From NCBI GenBank assembly GCA_028278025.1, contig JANQFE010000107.1, positions 1 to 56,017 of the forward strand: a stretch of 56,017 nt of DNA. The letters run 5' to 3'. The first letter of the stretch is position 1. Every line of letters starts with the position of its first letter. The DNA is from Thermodesulfobacteriota bacterium. GTDB lineage: Bacteria > Desulfobacterota > WTBG01 > CAIYCZ01 > CAIRTM01. Position numbers and translations under genes: made by a program. The notes below the pieces were generated by a model. It was not told the origin of the DNA. It saw only the letters and a list, made by a program, of their open reading frames with translations, and searched no databases. Below are positions 1 through 9,489 of this stretch, piece after piece.

Positions 1-2
1 TT

Positions 3-134
3 ACCAGAACGCCGCTTCCTTGTACTATCGGGGTGTACGGACAATTCCCCGAGCGGGACTTTAACCCGCCAGATAAACAGTTGTTACTGCGAACGGACAC
101 TTCCCATAATAATATTGACCTACAATATTTTTAG
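3..134 (+). CDS. Partial or relict ORF tail at window edge
   Basis: An open frame enters from the left edge and stops at TAG (132-134). It encodes about 43 residues with the segment VYGQFPERDFNPPDKQ near its middle. It meets leuA tail to tail, so its stop overlaps the leuA stop codon region. I do not recognise the family. The frame could be the C-terminus of a real gene, a decayed gene, or chance. A short inverted repeat GCGGG/CCCGC (53-57/65-69) lies inside it. No function is proposed. Confidence 0.2.
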   Translation, partial: TRTPLPCTIGVYGQFPERDFNPPDKQLLLRTDTSHNNIDLQYF

Positions 135-1681
135 AACAGCCCCTTCAGGGACTTCTTTTTGGCATGCTCAAGCCGGTTGAGGGCATTGACATATGCCAGA
201 GCACTGGCCATGATGATATCAACATGAGCGCCCTGCCCTACAACCACGGTACCACCTTCCTCCAGACGCACGGTTACTTCACCCTGGGCATCTGTTCCGC
301 CGGTTATGGAATTGACGATATATTTGAGGAGTTTGCTTTTGGTTTTTGTGATCTGAGCAATTGCCTTAAATGCGGCATCCACAGGGCCGTCTCCGAAGGC
401 AGCTTCCTTTATTACCTTACCGTCTATCTCCATTTCAACCGTCGCAGCAGGCATGGCAATACTGCCGCTGGAAACATTCATGTGGAGAAATTTGTATATA
501 TCGGGTGCCCTGAGCACTTCTTCAGCAATAATCGCTTCAATATCCTCGTCAAACACTTCTTTCTTCTTGTCAGCCAAATCCTTAAAGCTTTGAAATGCTT
601 TTTTCAGTTCATCACTGCTCAGATTAAAACCGAGTTCTTCAACCCGTTTCCTGAAAGCATGACTACCCGAGTGCTTACCGATAACGAGGCTGCTCTGGGT
701 CATGCCGACCGATTCCGGGGTCATGATCTCATAGGTAATCTTTTCCTTTAATAGTCCATCTTGATGAATACCGGATTCATGGGCAAAAGCATTCGCGCCT
801 ACAACCGCCTTGTTAGGCTGTACCTGAACCCCTGTTATTGAAGTTATCAACCTGCTTGAGGGAAATATTTTTTCCGAAGCAATCCCGGTATCCACTGCAA
901 AAAGGTCCTTGCGTGTACGCAGGATCATCACAATTTCCTCAAGCGATGCATTGCCGGCACGCTCCCCTATGCCGTTGAGTGTACACTCCACCTGGCGCGC
1001 ACCGTTTATAATCGCAGCAAGAGAATTTGCAACTGCCAAACCAAGGTCATTATGGCAATGAACGCTGATTGTTGCATCTGTTATGTTGGGGACATGCTCA
1101 GTTATATAGCTTATCAGCTCACCAAATTCACCGGGCACGGCATATCCCACGGTGTCCGGGATATTAACTGTCGTAGCTCCGGCATCTATTGCCTCGGCTA
1201 GCACACGGCACAGGTAATCCCGGTCGCTGCGGGTTGCATCCATTGTCGAGAACTCCACATCAGGTGTATATTTTTTAGCTCGCTTAACCGACCTAACCGC
1301 AATTTTCAATACCTCATCCCTGGTTTTACGCAACTGGTATTTAAGATGTATATCTGATGTAGAAATAAAGGTATGAATCCGGGGCTTTTTAGCTTTTTTG
1401 ATCGCTTCCCAGGCACGGTCAATATCCATATTATTTGCCCGGGCCAGACCTGCTATCTGACTTTTTTTAATTGTTTTTGCAATGAGATTTACTGCATCAA
1501 AATCCCCCTGGGATGCAATCGGAAAGCCCGCCTCAATAATATCCACACCCAAAATCTCAAGCTGCCGCGCGACCCGCAGCTTTTCCTGGATATTCATTGT
1601 ATTACCGGGGGACTGCTCACCGTCCCGCAGGGTGGTATCAAATATCTTAACCTGTTCAAATATCTTCTTTTTTCTACCCAT
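131..1681 (-). CDS. leuA: 2-isopropylmalate synthase
   Basis: LeuA condenses acetyl-CoA with 2-oxoisovalerate, the first committed step of leucine synthesis, in the cytosol. The 516-residue protein has the usual length. The N-terminal TIM barrel shows the metal-binding start [12 protein letters not shown] (about 15-26), [13 protein letters not shown] (about 210-222), [14 protein letters not shown], and the HESGIHQDG motif. The C-terminal 130 residues form the LeuA dimerisation and leucine-feedback domain ([14 protein letters not shown] onward). The ATG is preceded by GAGG at good spacing and overlaps the end of pssA by 8 bp, so the two are translationally coupled. With ilvB and ilvN upstream this makes a branched-chain amino acid operon. 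Homocitrate or citramalate synthase is less likely given the full regulatory domain. Confidence 0.96.
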   Translation of the reverse strand: MGRKKKIFEQVKIFDTTLRDGEQSPGNTMNIQEKLRVARQLEILGVDIIEAGFPIASQGDFDAVNLIAKTIKKSQIAGLARANNMDIDRAWEAIKKAKKPRIHTFISTSDIHLKYQLRKTRDEVLKIAVRSVKRAKKYTPDVEFSTMDATRSDRDYLCRVLAEAIDAGATTVNIPDTVGYAVPGEFGELISYITEHVPNITDATISVHCHNDLGLAVANSLAAIINGARQVECTLNGIGERAGNASLEEIVMILRTRKDLFAVDTGIASEKIFPSSRLITSITGVQVQPNKAVVGANAFAHESGIHQDGLLKEKITYEIMTPESVGMTQSSLVIGKHSGSHAFRKRVEELGFNLSSDELKKAFQSFKDLADKKKEVFDEDIEAIIAEEVLRAPDIYKFLHMNVSSGSIAMPAATVEMEIDGKVIKEAAFGDGPVDAAFKAIAQITKTKSKLLKYIVNSITGGTDAQGEVTVRLEEGGTVVVGQGAHVDIIMASALAYVNALNRLEHAKKKSLKGLF

Positions 1682-2480
1682 CGCTATCCTCGAGATGCAT
1701 AACTTGTTTTTCTTTGGTTTTCTTTTTTTTCACGTGATACATAACATAGCCTACCGGTCCCGAAACAATATATATAACCCCAATGGTAAAAAGCATAATC
1801 TGCGGTTCAGAAGCCAGAATGCATATTAAAAGGATTACCACAAAAACTGCACTAAAGGGCTTCCTGCTTTTCAGGTCCAGGTCCTTAAAACTTCTGTAGC
1901 GAATTGAGCTCACCATTAAAACGGCCAGCACATAAATGGTCAGCAGAAGAAAGATACTCAAGAGTTTTTTATCAACTATATTAAAATGGTAGCAAAAAAT
2001 CAGCGTGGCGGCAACCATACTGGCCGCTACAGGTATAGGCAGACCCTGAAAAAATTTGCTTTTAAATATATTTTCAACTGTATTAAACCGGGCAAGTCGT
2101 ATCGCTCCACAGGCCACAAAGAGAAAAGCTGCAAGCCACCCCCAGCGACCATACTGAAATAATACCACGCCGTATGCTAAAACAGCCGGTGCAACGCCAA
2201 AGGCAACAAGGTCACAAAGGGAATCATACTCCATGCCGAACTTGGTTGTCGTTTTAGTCATTCTGGCTATCCTGCCATCAAGGCCGTCAAACAGTGCTGC
2301 TATAATAATTGCCCAGGCAGCTCGTAGAATGTTACCCTGCATTGTTGAAACAATGGAAAAAAACCCGCAGAGCAGACTCAGAGAAGTTAACAAATTGGGC
2401 AGTATATAAACCCCTTTCCGCAGGTTTTTGATTCTGGGGCCTTTTCTTCTGTAGTGTTTTTTAGATGTGTATTGATTCAT
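1674..2480 (-). CDS. pssA: CDP-diacylglycerol-serine O-phosphatidyltransferase
   Basis: This integral membrane enzyme makes phosphatidylserine, the precursor of phosphatidylethanolamine, from CDP-diacylglycerol (made by CdsA, also in this window) and serine. It has 268 residues and about seven hydrophobic segments. The CDP-alcohol phosphatidyltransferase signature DG-x2-GR-x(8)-G-x3-D-x3-D is intact around residues 65-90 (DGLDGRIARM, then FGMEYDSLCD), followed by VAFGVAPA typical of PssA. The Lys/Arg-rich N-terminus (KKHYRRKGPR) is cytosolic. The gene sits 17 bp after ilvN and overlaps leuA, as in several bacteria where pss lies between ilvN and leuA. No phosphatidylserine decarboxylase is seen in this window. 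Confidence 0.93.
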   Translation of the reverse strand: MNQYTSKKHYRRKGPRIKNLRKGVYILPNLLTSLSLLCGFFSIVSTMQGNILRAAWAIIIAALFDGLDGRIARMTKTTTKFGMEYDSLCDLVAFGVAPAVLAYGVVLFQYGRWGWLAAFLFVACGAIRLARFNTVENIFKSKFFQGLPIPVAASMVAATLIFCYHFNIVDKKLLSIFLLLTIYVLAVLMVSSIRYRSFKDLDLKSRKPFSAVFVVILLICILASEPQIMLFTIGVIYIVSGPVGYVMYHVKKKKTKEKQVMHLEDSDG

Positions 2481-2497
2481 AACAGACTCACGGTAAA

Positions 2498-3010
2498 TTA
2501 CTGCTTATCTGCACACCTCGGTCTTTCCCGCGGCAGGGTTGCTTTGCCTGTTCGTACAATCTCTTTTATCCCAATAGGTCGGAAAAGATCAACAATAGCA
2601 TTTATTTTATCCTCATCACCGGTAACTTCAACAGTATAATGGTTACGGCTCACATCAACAATCTTACCTCTAAAAATATCAGCAATATTTAACACCTCAG
2701 AGCGTTTATGCTCATCTACAGTAACTTTTATAAGAGCAAGTTCACGATCGATATAGTTATAATGCCCGCTTTCAAAATCAATAACTTTGATTACATCTAT
2801 AAGTTTGTTGAGCTGTTTGGTAATCTGCTCTATAATGGGATCTTCTGCGTTGCTGACATAGGTGACTATTGTCATCTGGGACACTGTGGGATCAAGTGTT
2901 TCATTCACTGAAAGACTTGCAATATTAAATCCCCTGCCACTGAACAGACCGGCAATGCGGGCAAGCACTCCCGGTTTGTTATCGGTTAATAGTGAAATGG
3001 TATGACGCAT
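2498..3010 (-). CDS. ilvN: Acetolactate synthase small (regulatory) subunit
   Basis: This is the valine-sensing regulatory subunit of acetohydroxyacid synthase, which works with the IlvB catalytic subunit encoded just upstream. The 170-residue length is normal for the IlvH/IlvN type. The N-terminal ACT domain is clear (residues 1-75: ISLLTDNKPGVLARIAGLFS, then GFNIASLSVNETLDP). The C-terminal ACT-like half follows (ALIKVTVD, KRSEVLNIADIFRGKIVDVS, VEVTGDEDKINA). The start ATG has GAGG seven bases upstream. The 18-bp gap from ilvB indicates one transcript. No ilvC is found between ilvN and pssA, so ketol-acid reductoisomerase must be encoded elsewhere. Confidence 0.95.
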   Translation of the reverse strand: MRHTISLLTDNKPGVLARIAGLFSGRGFNIASLSVNETLDPTVSQMTIVTYVSNAEDPIIEQITKQLNKLIDVIKVIDFESGHYNYIDRELALIKVTVDEHKRSEVLNIADIFRGKIVDVSRNHYTVEVTGDEDKINAIVDLFRPIGIKEIVRTGKATLPRERPRCADKQ

Positions 3011-3028
3011 AACACGTTCCTCTGTTAA

Positions 3029-4708
3029 TTATAGGAGTATCATATCACTGATTGATTTTCCCGACGGAACCATCGGGTACACACATTCTTCCGGTTCCAC
3101 AATAAATTCCATAATAACAGGTTTTTTAATTGCAAGTGCTTTTTTGATAACACGTTCTACATCATCCGGCGTAGTGGCACGCAGTCCCGCGGCACCATAG
3201 GCTTCAGCAAGCTTTACAAAATCAGGATGGGCCTCAAAAGTGGAATGTGAATAGCATTTGTCATAAAAAAGCTGCTGCCACTGTCTGACCATACCAAGAC
3301 AATGGTTGTTGAGTATAGCAATTTTTACGGGCAGATTATACTGAACAGCTGTTGCCAGCTCCTGTATATTCATCTGTATGCTGCCGTCCCCGGCGATATC
3401 TATCACAGTCTGCTTGGGGGCTGCAACCTGAGCTCCTATGGCAGCAGGAAAACCATATCCCATTGTTCCCAAACCACCGGATGTCAGTAACTTTCGGGGC
3501 TTATCGAATCTGAAATACTGAGCAGTCCACATCTGGTTCTGGCCTACTTCTGTGGAAATTATACAGTTGCCTTTGGTGCACTCATAGAGCTTCTCAATGA
3601 CAAATTGGGGTTTAATAACATCCTTCATTTGATATGCCAGGGAATGCTTTGCTTTCCACTGAGCAATAGTATCAAGCCACGGTTTGACCTGCTGTTTTTT
3701 TGTCCGCTTCGTGCCGATAGTTTGAAGCACATCTTTCAGAATCTCTTTGGCATCTCCCACAATAGGAATATCAACTTTAATGTTCTTACTGATAGATGTC
3801 GGATCAATATCCATATGAATTATTTTTGCCGAGCTTGCAAAAGTATTCAGGTCGCCGGTTACCCGGTCATCAAAGCGTGCCCCGATGGCAATCAAAAGAT
3901 CACAATTGGTAACAGCCATATTGGCTCTATAGGTTCCATGCATACCAAGCATACCGAGCGACAGCTCATCCGTACCGGGGAAACAGCCCAGCCCCATAAG
4001 CGTCATTGTTACAGGTATCTGCAGTTTTTTTGCAAACTTGTGCAGCTCTGTTGAAGCATTAGCCAACACAACCCCGCCGCCGGCGTAAATAACCGGCCTT
4101 TTTGATTTTAAAATTTCATCAACTGCTCTGCTTATTTGTCGTCGGTTTCCTTTATACGTAGGTTTATATCCCTTAATACTTATGCTTTCAGGAAAAGCGA
4201 ATTCTTTTGTCTGATTCACAATGTTTTTGGGTAAATCAACAAGCACCGGACCGGGACGGCCTGAACGTGCAATATAAAAGGCTTCCTTGATTACACGTGG
4301 CAACTCCTGCAATGACCGTACTAAGTAGTTATGTTTCGTACATGGACGAGTAATACCCACAATATCAGCTTCCTGAAATGCATCATTGCCGATAAGCATA
4401 GTCGGAACCTGGCCGGTAAGAACAACCAGCGGAATTGAATCCATATAGGCTGTAGCGATGCCTGTAACTGTGTTGGTCGCTCCGGGGCCTGATGTGACGA
4501 GACAGACACCAACATCTCCGGTAGTACGAGCATATCCGTCTGCCGCATGAACGGCACCCTGTTCATGACGCACTAATATATGGGTAATATCCGACTCATG
4601 TAAAGCATTATACACATCAAGCACGGATCCGCCGGGGTACCCAAAAATGACTTTTACTTTTTCCTTTTGCAAACATTCTAATAAAATTTGTGCACCTTGA
4701 ATTTGCAT
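3029..4708 (-). CDS. ilvB: Acetolactate synthase large (catalytic) subunit
   Basis: This thiamine diphosphate- and FAD-dependent enzyme forms acetolactate from pyruvate, or acetohydroxybutyrate with 2-oxobutyrate, for valine, leucine and isoleucine. Visible motifs are the catalytic glutamate in [28 protein letters not shown], the central FAD-contacting domain, and the ThDP motif beginning GDGSIQMN and ending [12 protein letters not shown]. The frame opens at a GTG (4717), but the ATG at 4706-4708 has AGGTGA six bases upstream and gives the standard beginning MQIQGAQ, so I use it (559 aa). The gene heads ilvB-ilvN-pssA-leuA. The 90 bp upstream hold no obvious leader peptide. Confidence 0.95.
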   Translation of the reverse strand: MQIQGAQILLECLQKEKVKVIFGYPGGSVLDVYNALHESDITHILVRHEQGAVHAADGYARTTGDVGVCLVTSGPGATNTVTGIATAYMDSIPLVVLTGQVPTMLIGNDAFQEADIVGITRPCTKHNYLVRSLQELPRVIKEAFYIARSGRPGPVLVDLPKNIVNQTKEFAFPESISIKGYKPTYKGNRRQISRAVDEILKSKRPVIYAGGGVVLANASTELHKFAKKLQIPVTMTLMGLGCFPGTDELSLGMLGMHGTYRANMAVTNCDLLIAIGARFDDRVTGDLNTFASSAKIIHMDIDPTSISKNIKVDIPIVGDAKEILKDVLQTIGTKRTKKQQVKPWLDTIAQWKAKHSLAYQMKDVIKPQFVIEKLYECTKGNCIISTEVGQNQMWTAQYFRFDKPRKLLTSGGLGTMGYGFPAAIGAQVAAPKQTVIDIAGDGSIQMNIQELATAVQYNLPVKIAILNNHCLGMVRQWQQLFYDKCYSHSTFEAHPDFVKLAEAYGAAGLRATTPDDVERVIKKALAIKKPVIMEFIVEPEECVYPMVPSGKSISDMILL

Positions 4709-4798
4709 ATCTTTCACCTAATGTAACAGGCTATGTGTGGCCTCTCATGCATATCAGCATATTGCATGCAATCTGTTAGCGTAAATATAATTGCAGGA

Positions 4799-5035
4799 CT
4801 ATTTTTCAGATTCCTTGTTTCTGTATTTGGATAAAATTTGTTCTATTTTATCTCTGCCCTTGAGTTTTAATTTTTTTATTTTTTTTTGTTCCATTTCATC
4901 TTCGGGCGAGAGATAAGCTCTCCGGTTGAACTCCTCCAAAATCTCCTCAAATCTTTTATGTTCTGCAACGTACAGCCGGAGTTCATCATCAAGGGGGCTG
5001 TACTGCTCTATAAGTTTAAGGTCTTTTTCTTCCAT
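4799..5035 (-). CDS. DUF465/YdcH-like small coiled-coil protein
   Basis: The 78-residue protein is charged and helical. It has the pattern of the YdcH/DUF465 family: a helical hairpin in which an EHKRFEEILEEFNRR helix is followed by YLSPEDEMEQKKIKKLKLKGRDKIEQIL. Family members are widespread small cytosolic proteins of unknown role. A GGTGA ribosome binding site precedes the ATG. It lies 90 bp upstream of ilvB in the same direction and could be its promoter-proximal neighbour. The assignment rests on remembered family pattern. Confidence 0.75.
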   Translation of the reverse strand: MEEKDLKLIEQYSPLDDELRLYVAEHKRFEEILEEFNRRAYLSPEDEMEQKKIKKLKLKGRDKIEQILSKYRNKESEK

Positions 5036-5132
5036 AGATTGTCACCGTGTTTAAAAAATTTCAAGTCAAATAATTATCCCAACACATAAGATTGAAAAAA
5101 ACTATGTAAGCATCATCAAAATTTTTCTTCAG

Positions 5133-5160
5133 GGAACTTCGTCCGAGCGGGCGAAGTTTT
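5133..5160. terminator. Hairpin downstream of tsaB
   Basis: The arms AACTTCGTCC (5135-5144) and GGGCGAAGTT (5149-5158) pair over ten positions, with one G-T, around the loop GAGC. On the plus strand TT follows the arm. On the minus strand, which carries the genes, the tract after the stem is CCCTGAAG then A-rich, so it is not a textbook intrinsic terminator. It lies 90 nt after the tsaB stop and may end that transcript. It contains the TCCGAGCGGG word seen twice more in the window. Confidence 0.4.
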
Positions 5161-5246
5161 CATAGAACCAACAAGTGCCAGAGAGTTTATAGCTATGACA
5201 TGTTTATCATATAGTTTTATGTTTTAGCAACTTTTACGTGCATGCT

Positions 5247-5972
5247 TTATTTTACGGGGTTAAAACTGCCTTTGCAAATATCTGCATTTAGTTCTGCATC
5301 CGGTGGTCTTATATAGAGAGGAGCAATTTCTTCAATTTTATTTTTCCCCTGCTGCAGATACTGCTTACGGGCAATATATGCAAGTGATGATGCTCGTGGC
5401 ACAAGGCAGCTGCCGGAACCGATCAGATGCTGTTTGGTTGTATTTTCAATGTGGTCACGATATGCATATGCACCATCACCAATAAATAATACCTTTTCCG
5501 GTATCTGTTCAAGCCACAGCGCTGGTTCAATAACCGTTTCGCCGATTATTTTTTCCAGCACCCCCCCTGCAGAACATCTGTAAAGACAAGTATATACCTG
5601 ATGTCTGCGGGCTCCTATCATTGGAGCTATATAACCGCAATACAGGGAGGCCTGAGCAGCTAAAACAGCCAATGAAGAAACGCCTATCAGATCTTTTGCA
5701 AGTGCCATGGCAAGCCCCTGCGCTGTACTTATACCGACGCGAAGCCCTGTAAAAGAGCCTGGTCCTGTTGCAACAGCAATAAGATCAATCTGTTCGGGTG
5801 AAATCAGGGTATGTTCAAACAGGTTATGTATCAACGGCAGAAGATTTTCAGAGTGGTTTTTCTGTCCATGCAGAAGGCTTTCACCTGTTAGTCTTTCCCC
5901 AACGAATACGGCAACACTGCAAACATATGTGGCCGTGTCGATAGCTAGAATTGTTAAATCATGCTCTGCCAT
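5247..5972 (-). CDS. tsaB: tRNA t6A biosynthesis protein TsaB
   Basis: TsaB is the non-catalytic ASKHA-fold partner of TsaD in making N6-threonylcarbamoyladenosine at position 37 of ANN-decoding tRNAs. The 241-residue protein begins with the family hallmark LAIDTATYVCSVAV. It continues with HSENLLPLI and the strongly conserved ATGPGSFTGLRVGISTAQGLA (residues about 69-89). TsaD itself is not in the window. The ATG is one base past the rseP stop codon, so the gene is translationally coupled to rseP and is the last of dxr-rseP-tsaB. Confidence 0.92.
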   Translation of the reverse strand: MAEHDLTILAIDTATYVCSVAVFVGERLTGESLLHGQKNHSENLLPLIHNLFEHTLISPEQIDLIAVATGPGSFTGLRVGISTAQGLAMALAKDLIGVSSLAVLAAQASLYCGYIAPMIGARRHQVYTCLYRCSAGGVLEKIIGETVIEPALWLEQIPEKVLFIGDGAYAYRDHIENTTKQHLIGSGSCLVPRASSLAYIARKQYLQQGKNKIEEIAPLYIRPPDAELNADICKGSFNPVK

Positions 5973-5973
5973 C

Positions 5974-7083
5974 TCATTCAGGGATAATGCGTGTTATATC
6001 ATTATAAAAAACGAACATCATCAGCATTATAAGCAGGGCCAGGCCAAGCTGTTGGGCAATTTCCATCTTGCGCATACTAAGGGGGCTTCCCTTGAGTGCT
6101 TCGATACAGAGGAAAAAAATATGCCCCCCGTCCAGTATTGGTATTGGCAGCAGGTTGAGCACCCCCAGATTAACACTGATCATTGCCATGAGTAAGACAA
6201 AACTTATTATACTGACCTGCGCAAAATCTCCCGCGAGTTTACCGATGAGAATAGGCCCTCCGATATCTTTTCTTCTTTCAACCGGACTTTTGATAAGCAT
6301 ACTCAATGCTACCACGGTCAGCTTTGACCACTTTACGGTGTCCTGCACACCCTTCCAAAACGCAACTGCAGGGTTGTACCTCATAATCTTGACAGCATCT
6401 TCTGCGTCCGACGCCATTATACCGATTTTGTATGTTTGTATTGTCTCGCCAAAAACATCCTTGCCCGAAGTTCGTTGGGGTGTCACCTGTGCAACAATAG
6501 TGTGCGTATCCCTGACAACCTGCATTGAGAGTTCAGCACCCTTACTGTTTGTAACAATATCTGAGAGTTCCTCCCAGAGCTCTATCTTTTGTCCATTAAT
6601 CGAGGTAATAAGGTCTCCCGCCTTAAGACCGGCAGCATATGCGGGAGTATCCTCTATGACTCCACCAATCTTGGCAATAAGCATGGGGGTTCCAATCATG
6701 TAAACACAGGTAAAAATGACGACGGCAAATAATATGTTGAACAAAGATCCTGCAACCAGCACGGCAAAACGTTTAGGGATAGTTTGATGGCTCAAGGAAA
6801 ACGGCCTGTCTTCCTTAGAAACCGGTTCATCAAGAGCCTCCCCCAAGGGTTTTACATATCCACCAAGGGGTATTAGTGAAAGCAAATATTCTGTCTCACC
6901 TATCTTTTTGCCAAAAATTTTGGGGCCAAAACCAAGCGAAAACTTCAAAACCCTGACACCAACCAGTTTTGCTACAAGGCAATGACCACATTCATGAACG
7001 AAAATCAATATTCCCAAAAGTATAGTTGCCGGTAAAATATAGTGCACTAGAATACTTATACTACTCTCCAATAAAGCAATCAT
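5974..7083 (-). CDS. rseP: RIP metalloprotease RseP (site-2 protease)
   Basis: This inner-membrane zinc protease cleaves transmembrane anti-sigma factors and leftover signal peptides. The zinc-binding HECGH is at residues 30-34 in the first transmembrane helix. GETEYLLSLIPLGGYVK follows, then a PDZ domain (about 125-215: IGGVIEDTPAYAAGLKAGDLITSING). The second active-site motif NLLPIPILDGGH is about residues 310-321. The 369-residue length is typical of the single-PDZ form; E. coli RseP has two. Its start overlaps the dxr stop by 4 bp (ATGA) and it abuts tsaB. The dxr-rseP pairing near cdsA and uppS is a classic bacterial arrangement. Confidence 0.94.
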   Translation of the reverse strand: MIALLESSISILVHYILPATILLGILIFVHECGHCLVAKLVGVRVLKFSLGFGPKIFGKKIGETEYLLSLIPLGGYVKPLGEALDEPVSKEDRPFSLSHQTIPKRFAVLVAGSLFNILFAVVIFTCVYMIGTPMLIAKIGGVIEDTPAYAAGLKAGDLITSINGQKIELWEELSDIVTNSKGAELSMQVVRDTHTIVAQVTPQRTSGKDVFGETIQTYKIGIMASDAEDAVKIMRYNPAVAFWKGVQDTVKWSKLTVVALSMLIKSPVERRKDIGGPILIGKLAGDFAQVSIISFVLLMAMISVNLGVLNLLPIPILDGGHIFFLCIEALKGSPLSMRKMEIAQQLGLALLIMLMMFVFYNDITRIIPE

Positions 7084-8264
7084 GTCCGGGATACTCCTTT
7101 TTGATTCTTAAATATTTTTTTTATAATGTTTTGGGCCTCTTCCCGCGCCCATGCATCAGCCCGCAGGATGCTATCCAGGTCAGGCTCCCTATTATCTGTA
7201 AAGTGTTTCATAACTGTTTCTGTTACAACAGGTATAGCAGTAAAAGGTATGTGCTTATCACAGAAAAGGTGCACTGCAACTTCATTGGCTGCATTCATAA
7301 CCGTTGGCATAAGCTTTCCGGCCTTAAGGGCTGTATATGCCAGAGTTAAGCTCGGAAAGCGCTTTGTATCCGGTTCGGTAAATTCGAGTTTCTTTAGTTG
7401 ACCAAAATCAAGCGGCTCAAGGATATGATTGAGACGTTCGGGACATGACAGTGCATATGCAATCGGTCCCTGCATATCAGGCTGTGAAAGCTGAGCAAAT
7501 ACGGTTCCGTCAACAAATTCCACCATTGAGTGAATAATACTCTGGGGATGGATAATAACTTTTATCTTGTCAGGGTGCAGCCCAAACAGCCAGTGTGCTT
7601 CTATAATCTCCAGCCCCTTATTCATCAGTGAGGCAGAATCAATGGTCACCTTATTGCCCATCTTCCAGCGGGGATGCTGCAAAGCCTCTTCCGGCGTAAC
7701 CAGCTCAAGATCTTTTTCAGTATAATGCAGGAAAGGTCCTCCGGATGCGGTGAGAATAATATTCCTGACGCTGTTAATATCACACCCCTGGAGCAGTTGA
7801 AAAATCGCACTGTGTTCACTGTCAACGGGGACAATGCTGGCACTGTTTTGACAGGCCTCATGGGTAAGCAATGCTCCCGCCATGACCAGTGCTTCTTTAT
7901 TTGCCAGAGCAATCTTTTTGCCGGCTCTTACCGCAGAAATAGCTGGCAACAGGCCTGCTGCACCGGAAATTGCAGCAATAACAATATCAGCAGCAGGCAG
8001 TCCTGCGACATGATTGAGTCCATCAGAACCGGACACAATCTCTACCGATGCAGTATCACCTATGGCAGCTTTGAGTGTTTCCGCAGCCTGCTCATCAGTG
8101 AGACAGGCAATGTGAGGTTTAAATTTTTTTATCTGGCCGGCAAACGCATCAACATTTTTATCTGCAGCCAGGCCGACCACCTCATAGTTTTCGGGATATC
8201 GCTCAATAACCTTAAGCGCATTTGTACCTATAGAGCCTGTTGAGCCGAGCAGTGTAATCTTCAT
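7080..8264 (-). CDS. dxr: 1-deoxy-D-xylulose 5-phosphate reductoisomerase
   Basis: Dxr (IspC) converts DXP to 2-C-methyl-D-erythritol 4-phosphate with NADPH, the committed step of the MEP isoprenoid pathway. The 394 residues show the NADPH loop LGSTGSIG at 5-12, the metal and substrate motif VDSEHSAIFQLLQG, TASGGPF, the flexible loop HPRWKMGNKVTIDSASLMNKG, and IHPQSIIHSMVEF. The product pathway feeds UppS, encoded upstream, so undecaprenyl and other isoprenoid synthesis are grouped here. A 240-bp gap with a terminator hairpin separates it from cdsA, so it probably has its own promoter and is followed without pause by rseP and tsaB. Confidence 0.96.
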   Translation of the reverse strand: MKITLLGSTGSIGTNALKVIERYPENYEVVGLAADKNVDAFAGQIKKFKPHIACLTDEQAAETLKAAIGDTASVEIVSGSDGLNHVAGLPAADIVIAAISGAAGLLPAISAVRAGKKIALANKEALVMAGALLTHEACQNSASIVPVDSEHSAIFQLLQGCDINSVRNIILTASGGPFLHYTEKDLELVTPEEALQHPRWKMGNKVTIDSASLMNKGLEIIEAHWLFGLHPDKIKVIIHPQSIIHSMVEFVDGTVFAQLSQPDMQGPIAYALSCPERLNHILEPLDFGQLKKLEFTEPDTKRFPSLTLAYTALKAGKLMPTVMNAANEVAVHLFCDKHIPFTAIPVVTETVMKHFTDNREPDLDSILRADAWAREEAQNIIKKIFKNQKGVSRT

Positions 8265-8337
8265 ATCACTAAAGTAACTATCCCTGTACCGGCAACGTCA
8301 GCAAAAGTCAATAGCTCCCCGCTTTGCGGGTGGCTTG

Positions 8338-8360
8338 AAAATGCCCTAAAAGGGCATTTT
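8338..8360. terminator. Bidirectional terminator between cdsA and dxr
   Basis: A 9-bp stem AAAATGCCC (8338-8346) and GGGCATTTT (8352-8360) with loop TAAAA ends in T on either strand. It lies 145 bp downstream of the cdsA stop. A smaller CCCGC/GCGGG hairpin lies just left of it, near 8319-8330. Confidence 0.6.
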
Positions 8361-8390
8361 TCTAATGCACATCTGTGCAGTTAATTGACT

Positions 8391-8455
8391 TCTTCATGGA
8401 TCCCTCGCTAATCGAAGATCCTGCTTTTGCGCAGAAACGATGGTTTTCATGAAGA
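8391..8455. repeat. Compact inverted-repeat element with two internal hairpins
   Basis: The outer arms TCTTCATG (8391-8398) and CATGAAGA (8448-8455) enclose a GGATC/GATCC stem (8399-8403/8417-8421) and then a CTGC/GCAG stem (8421-8424/8431-8434). The layout resembles a three-way junction or a small palindromic intergenic repeat. It sits in the 240-bp space between cdsA and dxr, which has no gene. Its role is unknown. Confidence 0.4.
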
Positions 8456-8505
8456 CAATAAACATATCATGCCGAAAGGTTTCCGTAAAATTAGATATAA
8501 TGGTG

Positions 8506-9330
8506 TCATACTATTATTGTAACATAGTAAAAAAGAAAAGGGGCTGCGAACAGAAGGCTGTCTATTCTATCAAGCATCCCTCCATGGCCGGGCACGATAA
8601 ATCCGGAATCCTTGACATCAAACGTTCTTTTCAGCAAGGATTCACTCAAGTCGCCAAACTGGTTCATGAAGTTAATTCCAATGCCCATAATCAGACAGTC
8701 TGGTATACTTATGCTTTTTAAAAAAACCATTCTGCACAGCAAGGCTGTCAAGATACCAAAGACAAGGCCCCCCAGCGCACCTTCAACTGTTTTTTGCGGA
8801 CTTATGCTCCGGCTGAGGGCATGCCTGCCTTGCCATTTGCCGATAATGTATGCACCGGTATCCCCGGCCCAGGTAACGAACAAAAGTAAAAACAGCAGAT
8901 CAACACCATTTGAAAGGTTTCTTATAAGAATAACATATGAAAATAAAAGTGGAATATATACAATCCCAAAAACCGTGAGGGCTAGCCGCTTACCGGCACC
9001 CGTTATGTCAGAATCTAAAGTGATATGATAAAAAAAAAGTATGCATACACTAAACACAAAGCAGCCTGGAACGATAAATGATGCACCACGTGTGCCTGCC
9101 CAGGAATAATTCGAGCCGACAAAAACTGCCAGCACGACAAGGCACCCTAGTATTATCCCTGTCCATCTCTTAATGGCAGCTTCACGAGATAGTGCCATAT
9201 TAAAAAATTCATGGAGTGCTATAGCGGTTACTGTTAATACAACAAGAAGAAAGACCTCTTTTCCAAGAGATGCAATAATAAAGAGTACGACAGGGATTCC
9301 AACACAAGCAGTTACAAATCTCCTGAGCAT
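8506..9330 (-). CDS. cdsA: Phosphatidate cytidylyltransferase
   Basis: CdsA makes CDP-diacylglycerol from phosphatidic acid and CTP, supplying PssA encoded 6 kb away. The 274-residue protein has about eight transmembrane helices. It carries the CDS signature near the C-terminus: SLLKRTFDVKDSG then PGHGGMLDRIDS (about 233-262). The VTWAGDTGAYIIGKWQGRHALSRSISPQKTVEG region is also typical, with the S-P-K-T-x-E-G motif. It lies between uppS and dxr, in the conserved frr-uppS-cdsA-dxr-rseP order. Confidence 0.95.
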   Translation of the reverse strand: MLRRFVTACVGIPVVLFIIASLGKEVFLLVVLTVTAIALHEFFNMALSREAAIKRWTGIILGCLVVLAVFVGSNYSWAGTRGASFIVPGCFVFSVCILFFYHITLDSDITGAGKRLALTVFGIVYIPLLFSYVILIRNLSNGVDLLFLLLFVTWAGDTGAYIIGKWQGRHALSRSISPQKTVEGALGGLVFGILTALLCRMVFLKSISIPDCLIMGIGINFMNQFGDLSESLLKRTFDVKDSGFIVPGHGGMLDRIDSLLFAAPFLFYYVTIIV

Positions 9331-9489
9331 ATTATTAATTCCTCTTTGCTTTGTTCAGCCATCAGAGGTCATCGCAGCCACTTCACGTTCGGGGTATAAT
9401 AAGACAGCCTAAAGTACTAAGGCACTAACTATCCTCGATCAGTATAATAACACAACCTGCCCTGATGAGTGTTCACTAAAACCAGATTG

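Noticed and set aside
8338..8505. Riboswitch upstream of dxr
   Set aside because: The hairpins fit a terminator and a palindromic repeat; no known aptamer motif is visible, although a structured leader cannot be ruled out.
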